From: Trinickia caryophylli
GTDB lineage: Bacteria > Pseudomonadota > Gammaproteobacteria > Burkholderiales > Burkholderiaceae
DNA length: 64,000 bases
Assembly (NCBI RefSeq): GCF_034424545.1
Contig: NZ_CP139971.1
Location: 1,240,001 to 1,304,000 of the forward strand
Direction of reading: 5' to 3'
Shown here: piece by piece, positions 45,661-52,797 of the stretch
Position numbering within the stretch: position 1 is the first letter of the stretch
Layout: each line of letters starts with the position of its first letter
Made by a program: the position numbers and the translations under genes
The notes under the pieces: generated by a model
The model's database searches: none
Told to the model about the DNA's origin: nothing
Seen by the model: the letters and a program-made list of their open reading frames with translations, nothing else

Positions 45661-45924
45661 ATGAAGAAGCGCTTTACGGAAGAACAAATCATCGGGTTTC
45701 TGAAGGAAGCCGAGGCCGGCATGCCGGTGAAGGAGCTGTGCAGGAAGCACGGCTTCAGTGACGCGTCGTTCTACACGTGGCGCGCGAAGTTCGGCGGCAT
45801 GGAGGTGCCGGAAGCGCGCCGGTTGAAGGACCTGGAAGTCGAGAACGCGCGGCTGAAGAAGCTACTGGCCGAAGCGATGCTCGACATGGAAGCGCTGAAG
45901 GTGGTCGTCAAGGGAAAGCCCTGA
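45661..45924 (+). CDS. IS407-like transposase OrfA
   Basis: 87 residues, helix-turn-helix (KRFTEEQIIGFLKEAEAGMP then VKELCRKHGFSDASFYTWRA) followed by a leucine-zipper-like helix (LKDLEVENARLKKLLAEAML). Near its end the sequence G-GGA-AAG (45912-45918) is a canonical X-XXY-YYZ slippery heptamer in the correct frame, so ribosomes can slip back one base and make the OrfAB fusion transposase. Confidence 0.9.
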   Translation: MKKRFTEEQIIGFLKEAEAGMPVKELCRKHGFSDASFYTWRAKFGGMEVPEARRLKDLEVENARLKKLLAEAMLDMEALKVVVKGKP

Positions 45925-46781
45925 GCCCACAAGCCAAGCGCGAGGCAGTGGCGGCGATTCGGGAGAAGGTCGACATCTCGGAGCGCCGTGCCTGCCGGCT
46001 TGTTGGGCTGTCTCGCAGCGTGTTGCATTACGAGTCGAAACCGGACCACGAGAACGAAGCGCTAACGGCGCGCCTGGTGGAACTGGCGCATGAGCGCCGG
46101 CGGTTCGGCTACCGGCGGCTGCATGCACTCGTGGAGCGCGAGGGCATTCACGCGAACCACAAGCGCGTGCATCGCCTTTACCGTGAGGCTGGGCTGGCCG
46201 TGCGACGCCGTCGTCGGCGCCACGGCGTCATGATTGAACGTGAGCAGTTGGCTTTGCCGGGCGGTCCCAATGAGGTTTGGTCAATCGATTTCGTGATGGA
46301 TGCGCTGTCGAACGGGCGGCGTCTGAAGTGCCTGACTATCGTCGATGACTTCACCAAGGAGTCTGTTGATATCGTCGTGGACCACGGCATGTCCGGCTTG
46401 TACGTCGCACGAGCGTTAGACCGGGCAGCACGTTTCCGGGGCTATCCCAAAGCGCTGCGAACGGACCAGGGACCGGAATTTACGAGCCGGGCGCTTGACC
46501 AATGGGCCTACGCCAGTGGCGTTACGTTGAAATTGATTCAACCGGGCAAGCCGACGCAGAATGCGTACATCGAATCGTTCAACGGCAAGTTCCGCGACGA
46601 ATGCCTTAACGAGCATTGGTTCAAGAGCCTTGCACATGCCCGAGCGGTCATCGCGGCGTGGCGTCAGGACTACAACGAGGACCGGCCCCACAGCGCATTG
46701 AATTATCTTTCGCCAGCAGAGTTCGCGGCGAAACATCGGGCAACAGCGGATGCTCCTGCCACTTTCCAGGAGCTGGTTTAA
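45921..46781 (+). CDS. IS407-like transposase OrfB (DDE integrase), expressed as OrfAB by -1 frameshift
   Basis: About 286 residues in the -1 frame relative to OrfA. After a helical region (KREAVAAIREKVDISERRAC) and the HTH_21-type segment (YRRLHALVEREGIHANHKRV) comes the rve core: EVWSIDFVMDALSNGRRLKC (first Asp), LRTDQGPEFTSRALDQWA (second Asp) and QNAYIESFNGKFRDECLNEH (Glu). All DDE residues are visible and the frame is unbroken, so the element is probably active. Confidence 0.9.
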   Translation: MSPQAKREAVAAIREKVDISERRACRLVGLSRSVLHYESKPDHENEALTARLVELAHERRRFGYRRLHALVEREGIHANHKRVHRLYREAGLAVRRRRRRHGVMIEREQLALPGGPNEVWSIDFVMDALSNGRRLKCLTIVDDFTKESVDIVVDHGMSGLYVARALDRAARFRGYPKALRTDQGPEFTSRALDQWAYASGVTLKLIQPGKPTQNAYIESFNGKFRDECLNEHWFKSLAHARAVIAAWRQDYNEDRPHSALNYLSPAEFAAKHRATADAPATFQELV

Positions 46782-46938
46782 AGGGACTTTGCTAGAAGCC
46801 GGTTGGCCCTACCGAAGGGGGCAGGTCAGGCTGTACGAGAAGATCGCCCGCCTGCGCCAGCAGATGCGTGAACTCGCGCAGATCGGGAAGCAGTTAGGAA
46901 CGCAGCCGGACAACCAGCTGTCGATGGCGGATCCACTG

Positions 46939-47886
46939 CTATGCTCTGCTTGCCGTCGCCTGTATACCAATCGCCGCAATGACGCCGCTGGTATGAGCCG
47001 CTCGCCGCAGGCAGTCGAGCAAATCTTCAACTATAGGGCGGGGATCGGCTCGCCTCGGAAGCAATATTCCATACGCCAATGGTACGGTCGGCTCCCATCG
47101 GCGGACGCATAGTCGGGGGTCTGACATCGCAGTAGGACTGAAAGAATCGCAGATAGCCACGCCCATTCCTTCGGCGGCCAACCTACAACAAGTCAGAGCC
47201 GACGAGGCCTCAATATCGGGCTTGAGGTGATATCCGTGCTCGGCCGCACTTTGGTCAATCAAGATCCGCAGAAGTTGGCGATGCGGCAATATCAATCGAG
47301 TTTTTCCGAAGTGTTCTGGAGATAGCGACTTTCGCTTCGCGAGTGGATGAGTCTTGGCGAGCACGGCCACAACCGATGTGTCCAAGAGCGGCTGCGCGTC
47401 GAGAAAAGGACTCGCAACTGGGAGTAACGCCAACGCAACATCAATTTGTCCGCCGACTATCCATTCCTCGATGTCCTGCCGGGGGCGCGATTCAACAACT
47501 AGACGCATATCCGGATGAGCCTGATACGCCATGCGCAGCGCGTCGGAAAGCAGCGGGCTGTTCGTCAGCGGCGGGGTCGCGCCTATTCGCACGGGAGGCT
47601 GCTCATTTCGAAGTAGCCCCTTCGCAATATCTGGGATATGTGCAAGGCCGGAAAGTGTCCCTTCGACCTGGTGATAAAACTTCAATCCGACTGGAGTGGG
47701 AGCCATCTTTCCACCGCTGGTGCGGTCAAAGAGTCGAAGCCCAAGCATTTCTTCCAGCGCAAGAAGCTGCCGGCTTATCGACGGTTGCGTCGTATGCAGC
47801 CGTTCGGCTGCCGCTGTGACGCTCCCCGTAACCATGATTGCCTGATAGGCACGAAGTTGCTGAACCTTGATGTCGTTTGACAGCAC
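46939..47886 (-). CDS. LysR-family transcriptional regulator of the sulfatase cluster
   Basis: About 315 residues from GTG 47886, set by GAGGA. The longer open frame upstream reads into the shared promoter. The DNA-binding domain is VTGSVTAAAERLHTTQPSIS with RQLLALEEMLGLRLFDRTSG. The effector domain has LTCCRLAAEGMGVAICDSFS. It is divergent from the sulfatase gene, with a near-perfect palindrome between them. The IS1182 fragment touches its stop codon, so its last residues may have been changed by the insertion. Confidence 0.88.
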   Translation of the reverse strand: MLSNDIKVQQLRAYQAIMVTGSVTAAAERLHTTQPSISRQLLALEEMLGLRLFDRTSGGKMAPTPVGLKFYHQVEGTLSGLAHIPDIAKGLLRNEQPPVRIGATPPLTNSPLLSDALRMAYQAHPDMRLVVESRPRQDIEEWIVGGQIDVALALLPVASPFLDAQPLLDTSVVAVLAKTHPLAKRKSLSPEHFGKTRLILPHRQLLRILIDQSAAEHGYHLKPDIEASSALTCCRLAAEGMGVAICDSFSPTAMSDPRLCVRRWEPTVPLAYGILLPRRADPRPIVEDLLDCLRRAAHTSGVIAAIGIQATASRA

Positions 47887-47927
47887 GATTTCCCGTCCTC
47901 TATGTAGGGGCTGGCGGCTAAAGAGCC

Positions 47928-47942
47928 ATACGATTATCGTAT
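47928..47942. promoter_or_regulatory. Palindromic operator-like site between LysR and sulfatase genes
   Basis: ATACGATTATCGTAT is a palindrome with a single unpaired centre and contains the LysR-type T-N11-A core. It lies 42 bp upstream of the LysR start and 87 bp upstream of the sulfatase start, the usual arrangement for an autoregulating LysR protein that activates a divergent catabolic gene. Confidence 0.7.
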
Positions 47943-48028
47943 AGGTGTAACAGACAAAGCATTTTCCAAAAAGGGAGGGCGTCAGGATAATCGACCAAAC
48001 ACCCAAAAATTTTGGAGACGTTGGCTTT

Positions 48029-49540
48029 ATGAATATACAACCTAACGTTCTGCTGATATGCGCGGACCACTGGTCGGGAAGCATGTTCGGCGTGGCCGGA
48101 CACCCGGCCCTTCAGACACCTGGCCTCGACGAGATCGCACAGGCAGGCGTGCGATTTAATCGAGCCTACTCCGAATGCCCGGTTTGCATCCCCGCTCGCC
48201 GTACTCTGATGACAGGCCTGAGTCCGCGAGGCCACGGCGACCGCGTGTTCAAAGACGATTTGCGATTTCCATCAGTGACCACGCTCGCGCAGGCGTTTCG
48301 CGACGCGGGGTATCAGGCCGACGCCGTCGGTAAGTTGCATGTGCATCCGCAGCGCGACCGCATCGGGTTCGACAACGTCATTCTCGACGACGAGGGTCGG
48401 CCGCAGTGGGGCGTTGTGGACGACTACGACATCTATCTCGGTGACATCGGTCTCGCTGGTAGGCAGTTCGACCATGGCATGAGCAATAACCAGTATCACT
48501 GGCGTGCTTGGCACCTGCCTGAGGAAGTGCATCCGACGGCATGGGCTAGTCGCATGATGGCGCGTACCATTAAGCGCCGCGACCCGACTCGCCCAGCGTT
48601 CTGGTACCTCGGATTCCGTGCCCCGCATCCGCCGCTCGTTCCACCCCAAGCCTACCTCGACATCTACAAAGACATCGATATCGACGAGCCGTATTTTGGC
48701 AGCTGGCTGAAAAACAACCCGGACGAGATGCCGTTCGGCGTGTCCGCAGTGTGGCAGCGGATGAACCGATACACGGACAAGCAATTGCTGGCTGCACGCA
48801 AGGCGTTCTACGCGCTTTGCACCCAGGTCGACCATCAGATTCGGTATCTGGTAGGGACGCTCCGAATGGAAGGCTTGCTGGACAACACCATCATCTGCTT
48901 CACCAGCGACCATGGTGACATGCTGGGCAACCATCACATGTTGGCGAAACGCGTTTTCTACGAAAACGCAGCCTGTGTGCCGATGATTATCCGAGGCGTG
49001 CAAGGATGTGAGCGTCTTCCCGAAGGCAAGGTCGATAACCGTGTGGTCGGTCTGCAGGACGTTATGCCGACCCTGCTCGACCTTTGCGGCATTCCGATAC
49101 CAACGCATGTGGAAGGCGTTTCGATGCTCGCAGACCGGAGCCGTGAAACACTCTACGGCGAGTGCAGCGAAGGTGAACACTCGACCCGAATGATGCATGA
49201 CGGTCGCTACAAGCTCATCTACTACGCGACCGGCAATGCAGTCCAGTTGTTCGACCTCGAGTCTGATCCGAACGAGTTGACTGACTTGTCGGCATTGGAG
49301 GAGCACGCTGACGTGCTTCAACTCTTGACTCAAAAGCTCATCGCCGAGTTCTACGGTGACGACTTGGCCTGGGTGAAGGACGGAAAGCTTGTTGGAACTC
49401 CCAACAAGACATTCCGACTCGCGCCGCACCGCAATCTCAACAGTCAACGTGGCGATGGCTGGCCACCGTCACCCCCGGTAGACATTCCGCAGGTCGAATG
49501 GCATCGCAATACGCATGGTGAAGAGCAATCAGCGAAGTGA
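48029..49540 (+). CDS. Sulfatase (alkaline-phosphatase superfamily)
   Basis: 503 residues. The calcium-binding start PNVLLICADHWSGSMFG, then the formylglycine signature CIPARRTLMTG with Cys53 as the residue matured to formylglycine, and FTSDHGDMLGNHHMLAKRV supplying the metal Asp/His and Lys. No signal peptide is visible, so it is probably cytoplasmic. It hydrolyses a sulfate or phosphonate ester. A dedicated MFS permease and divergent LysR suggest uptake and desulfation of a small sulfated compound. An anaerobic or FGE-type maturase is not in this window. Confidence 0.9.
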   Translation: MNIQPNVLLICADHWSGSMFGVAGHPALQTPGLDEIAQAGVRFNRAYSECPVCIPARRTLMTGLSPRGHGDRVFKDDLRFPSVTTLAQAFRDAGYQADAVGKLHVHPQRDRIGFDNVILDDEGRPQWGVVDDYDIYLGDIGLAGRQFDHGMSNNQYHWRAWHLPEEVHPTAWASRMMARTIKRRDPTRPAFWYLGFRAPHPPLVPPQAYLDIYKDIDIDEPYFGSWLKNNPDEMPFGVSAVWQRMNRYTDKQLLAARKAFYALCTQVDHQIRYLVGTLRMEGLLDNTIICFTSDHGDMLGNHHMLAKRVFYENAACVPMIIRGVQGCERLPEGKVDNRVVGLQDVMPTLLDLCGIPIPTHVEGVSMLADRSRETLYGECSEGEHSTRMMHDGRYKLIYYATGNAVQLFDLESDPNELTDLSALEEHADVLQLLTQKLIAEFYGDDLAWVKDGKLVGTPNKTFRLAPHRNLNSQRGDGWPPSPPVDIPQVEWHRNTHGEEQSAK

Positions 49541-49794
49541 TGCAGCCAGTACGCCGGGCGGCGGGGCGATTAACGGAGATGGCCGCTCGTCCCCGAGTTG
49601 TGAAATGCAGCTATGTCGATGGACGTGCCGCGAAATCACCACGGCGCTTTCTTTCTCCACAGTCGTAGTGTGGAGCACATAAAACAAGACGACTCGTGAA
49701 AAGCGAGTATGCGAAGACTGGAGCATCGGTCCTTCACGACGTTGTGTACACGCGGATCCATTGCAGCCCGCTCATACACAGGAGACAAGTAGAC

Positions 49795-51150
49795 ATGGAC
49801 CTCACCCGTGCCGCGGAAGGACAAGACGTGAAGCAGCGCTCCAGAGTTCGTTATTGGATACTCTTCCTTCTCTTCATCACGACGACGCTCAACTACGCCG
49901 ACCGGGCAACGCTCTCAGTGACCGGAACGGCAATCCGCGGCGAATTCGGCTTCGACGCCATTCGCATGGGCTACATTTTCTCTGCATTTAGCTGGGCATA
50001 TGTGCTCTGTCAACTTCCTTCGGGCTGGCTACTGGACCGATTCGGTGCGCGCCGGATGTACTCGCTGAGCATCTTCTTCTGGTCGGTTTTCACGCTCGTT
50101 CAGGGCGGTATTGGGTTGGTAGGCCATGTGACTTCTGCGGTCGTTGCTTTTTTCGTCTTGCGATTCGCGGTGGGGATGGCCGAAGCGCCGGCTTTTCCTT
50201 CCAACGCAAAAATCGTGTCGAATTGGTTTCCGGTATCGGAACGTGGAACTGCATCAGCAATTTTCAATTCGGCTCAGTATTTCGCTCCAGTGATATTTAC
50301 GCCATTGATGGCATGGATTACTCACAGCTTCGGATGGGAAGGGGTCTACATGACGATGGGCGTGCTCGGAATTGCGCTCGCGGCGTTCTTCCTTAAGTCC
50401 ATGAAACAGCCTGAAGAACATCCCGGGGTCAATGCGGCCGAGCTTGACCACATCCGAGGCACGGGAGCCGGCTTTACAACCATGTCAGGGGCCGATGGTC
50501 ATAGCCCGAAGGTCGGAAGTGTAACGCTCATCAAGCGGTTGCTTACGAACCGTATGTTCCTCGGCATCTATCTCGCCCAGTACTGTGTCAACGTCCTTAC
50601 ATACTTCTTCCTGACGTGGTTTCCGATCTACCTCATGCAGGCCCGGGGGATGACGATTTTGAAGGCTGGTGTAGTCGCCTCGTTGCCCGCAGTCTGTGGC
50701 TTCCTGGGAGGCGTGCTAGGTGGTGTTATCTCCGACGCATTGCTTCGGCGTGGCGTGTCTCTTACCGCCGCCCGGAAGATTCCCATTGTGAGCGGGATGC
50801 TGCTTTCAACTTGCATCATCGGTTGCAACTACGTTGAAGCCGACTGGATTGTCGTTGCGCTCATGTCTATTTCCTTCTTCGGGAAGGGCATCGGTGCGCT
50901 TGGATGGGCTGTCGTGGCCGATACGTCACCTAAGAGCGCAGTAGGGCTCTCGGGCGCTCTGTTCAATATGTTCGGCAACGTCGCAGGCATTGTTACTCCT
51001 ATCGTCATCGGTTATCTCGTCGCGGAAAACAAGTCCTTCAACGGCGCGCTTGTGTTTGTCGGTATCAATGCCTTGATGACGATGATTTGCTACTTGGTCA
51101 TCGTGAAAGAGATTCGGCCCGTCGACTTGTCAGAGCTTGAGCGCCCGTGA
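49795..51150 (+). CDS. MFS transporter, anion:cation symporter type (sulfatase cluster)
   Basis: About 451 residues from ATG 49795 behind GGAGA; the frame is open further 5' but that part precedes the ribosome site. Opening LNYADRATLSVTGTAIRGEF and WLLDRFGARRMYS are the ACS-family pattern. It is followed by GMAEAPAFPSNAKIVSNWFP, a glucarate/galactonate-like signature. It probably imports the substrate of the sulfatase located 254 bp upstream. The gap between them shows no gene. Confidence 0.9.
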   Translation: MDLTRAAEGQDVKQRSRVRYWILFLLFITTTLNYADRATLSVTGTAIRGEFGFDAIRMGYIFSAFSWAYVLCQLPSGWLLDRFGARRMYSLSIFFWSVFTLVQGGIGLVGHVTSAVVAFFVLRFAVGMAEAPAFPSNAKIVSNWFPVSERGTASAIFNSAQYFAPVIFTPLMAWITHSFGWEGVYMTMGVLGIALAAFFLKSMKQPEEHPGVNAAELDHIRGTGAGFTTMSGADGHSPKVGSVTLIKRLLTNRMFLGIYLAQYCVNVLTYFFLTWFPIYLMQARGMTILKAGVVASLPAVCGFLGGVLGGVISDALLRRGVSLTAARKIPIVSGMLLSTCIIGCNYVEADWIVVALMSISFFGKGIGALGWAVVADTSPKSAVGLSGALFNMFGNVAGIVTPIVIGYLVAENKSFNGALVFVGINALMTMICYLVIVKEIRPVDLSELERP

Positions 51151-51200
51151 CAGTTGCGCGTCCGGGCCGGAATTCGCTCTCGGAACTTTTGGGTTTGATT

Positions 51201-51525
51201 ATGAATAGGAAGGTGGGTGTCATTGGCTTGGGCGCAATGGGTATGGGGTTGCGCTTTCTTTGGTCCGGGCCGGGCTAGAAGTCTATGCTGTCGATGTCAG
51301 GCAGGAAGCGCTGGAAAAGTTTGTTTCGGCTGGTGGCAAACCATGTGCTAGTCCCGCGGAGTTAGGAGCGCGATGCGACGTTGTTCTGACGCTCGTCGTG
51401 AACGCGGCGCAGACAGAAGCCGTGCTATTTGGGGGCAACGGCGCTGTCGCAGAGATGTCGCCGGGAAAGGTCGTTATAGCGTGCGCCACGGTGTCGCCGG
51501 AGTTCGCTGCGTATTTCGGTCCAAC
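51201..51525 (+). pseudogene. 3-hydroxyisobutyrate dehydrogenase-like gene, frameshifted and truncated
   Basis: The start MNRKVGVIGLGAMGMG is the NAD-binding glycine motif of beta-hydroxyacid dehydrogenases. The frame then breaks in the G run near 51247. Adding one base joins it to LSLVRAGLEVYAVDVRQEAL and onward through VVLTLVVNAAQTEAVLFG and MSPGKVVIACATVSPEFAAY. At about 51520 it stops against the IS21-type end. Two thirds of the protein are missing. It was probably an enzyme of the sulfatase pathway. Confidence 0.8.
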
Positions 51526-51588
51526 GTGACCGAGCGTTTCGGCATCGTGACCGGCGATTTCGGGAACGTGACCGAGGATTTCGGCAAC
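51526..51588. repeat. Three tandem 21-bp repeats at the IS21-type element end
   Basis: Three copies of GTGACCG-N6-TTTCGG-type units lie head to tail with no spacer, starting at 51526, 51547 and 51568, with a partial fourth copy at 51589. Multiple terminal repeats are typical of IS21-family ends, where IstA binds. Confidence 0.75.
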
Positions 51589-51675
51589 GTGACCGGTCGG
51601 ACCGACATGCAGGTTTGGCGTTGCGCGTGACCCCAACCACGCGGGCTATGCTCGACGGCTTTGGCCGGAGAGACG

Positions 51676-52700
51676 ATGCCCGCGCACCGGATGAACACGC
51701 GCATGATCAAGGACGTTTTACGACTGAAGTTCGACGGCGGTTTCTCGCATGATCGAATCGCCGCGTCGTTGGGCATTTCCAAGGGCGTCGTCACGAAGTA
51801 CGTTGGCCTTGCCAAGGCAGCCGAGCTCGACTGGGCGAGCGCCTGCGATATGGATGAGGGCGAGCTCGAGCGGCGTTTGATGGGCAAGCCCACGGGGCCT
51901 GCGGCCTACGCCCAGCCCGACTACGGGCGCATCCACCAGGAACTGCGCCGCAAGGGCATGACGCTCACGCTGCTCTGGGAGGAGTACCAAGCCGAGTTCG
52001 CCGACCGGCAGACCTATCGTTACACGCAGTTCTGCGAGCACTACAAGAGCTTCGCCAAGCGCCTGAAGCGCTCGATGCGCCAGATCCACCGCGCCGGCGA
52101 GAAGCTGTTCGTCGACTTCGCCGGACCCACGCTGCCGTTGACGACGGGGCGACGCGCGCACGTGTTCGTCGCTGCGATGGGCGCCTCGAGCTATACGTTC
52201 GCGTGCGCCACGCCTGCCGAGACGATGGAGGACTGGCTTGGCGGCATTGCGCGAGCACTGACGTTCTACGGCGGCGTGCCGCAACTGATCGTGCCCGACA
52301 ACCCACGCGCCATGATCGCTGACCCCGATCGTTACGAGCCTCGCGCTGGCGACACCGTGCTCGATTTCGCGCGGCATTACGGCACGTCCTTCCTGCCAGC
52401 GAGAACCTATCGACCGCAGGACAAGGCTAAGGTCGAGTCAGCCGTGCAAGTGGTCGAGCGCTGGATCATGGCGCGCTTGCGTCATCACGAGTTCGGCTCG
52501 GTGCAATCCGTCGATGACGCAATCAGCCCATTGCTGACGTATCTGAACGAGCGTCCCTTCCAGAAGCTGCCCGGATGCCGAGCCAGTGCGTTTGCCCAGC
52601 TCGACGCGCCCGCCTTGTTGTCGTTGCCGGCCCAGCCGTACGAACTCGCACGCTTCAAGACGGTGACGGTGCACATCGAGCATCGTCACGCCCTCTCGTT
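51676..52700 (+). pseudogene. istA: IS21-family transposase IstA, C-terminally truncated; istB absent
   Basis: From ATG 51676 the helix-turn-helix FSHDRIAASLGISKGVVTKY, then the rve catalytic core: GEKLFVDFAGPTLPLTTGRR (first Asp), GGVPQLIVPDNPRAMIADPD (second Asp) and RPQDKAKVESAVQVVERWIM (Glu). The frame leaves the family after YELARFKTVTVHIE near 52680 and runs into unrelated sequence to a stop at 52777. About a third of IstA and all of istB are missing, so it is inactive alone. Confidence 0.83.
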
Positions 52701-52797
52701 CCGGCTCGACATCCGCCCAGGCGCAACGACCGGGTTCATCGCAGTCCCCCGTGGTACGACACCAATCAGCTGCACATAATCAACGGAGGCATTCACT

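Larger units (their letters stand above)
45593..46828 (+). mobile_element. Intact IS3-family (IS407 group) insertion sequence, 1236 bp
   Basis: Both ends carry the 12-bp inverted repeat TGACCTGCCCCC. The element is flanked by a 4-bp direct repeat GGCT (45589-45592 and 46829-46832), the duplication size expected of the IS407 group. It contains orfA and orfB in overlapping frames with all visible motifs intact. It inserted into an older IS1182-type transposase gene and is the youngest visible insertion in the window. Confidence 0.9.
45000..46935 (+). pseudogene. IS1182-family transposase, interrupted by an IS407-like element and truncated
   Basis: The 5' part (45000-45592) encodes MKRFVEGDDRKQVVLLPECV, TPAITGRPSYHPRVIRKIYI, RRLERECQRNVELMWLTGRL and AIDGSKFKASNSRD, typical of IS1182/IS5-like DDE transposases. 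After the inserted element and one copy of its GGCT duplication, the frame continues exactly as YEKIARLRQQMRELAQIGKQ to LSMADP at 46935, where it meets the LysR gene stop. The C-terminal catalytic half is deleted. Removing the insertion restores the reading frame. Confidence 0.85.

Noticed and set aside
51526..51588. Possible CRISPR array
   Set aside because: Repeats are contiguous without spacers and lie at an IS21-type transposase; no cas genes.
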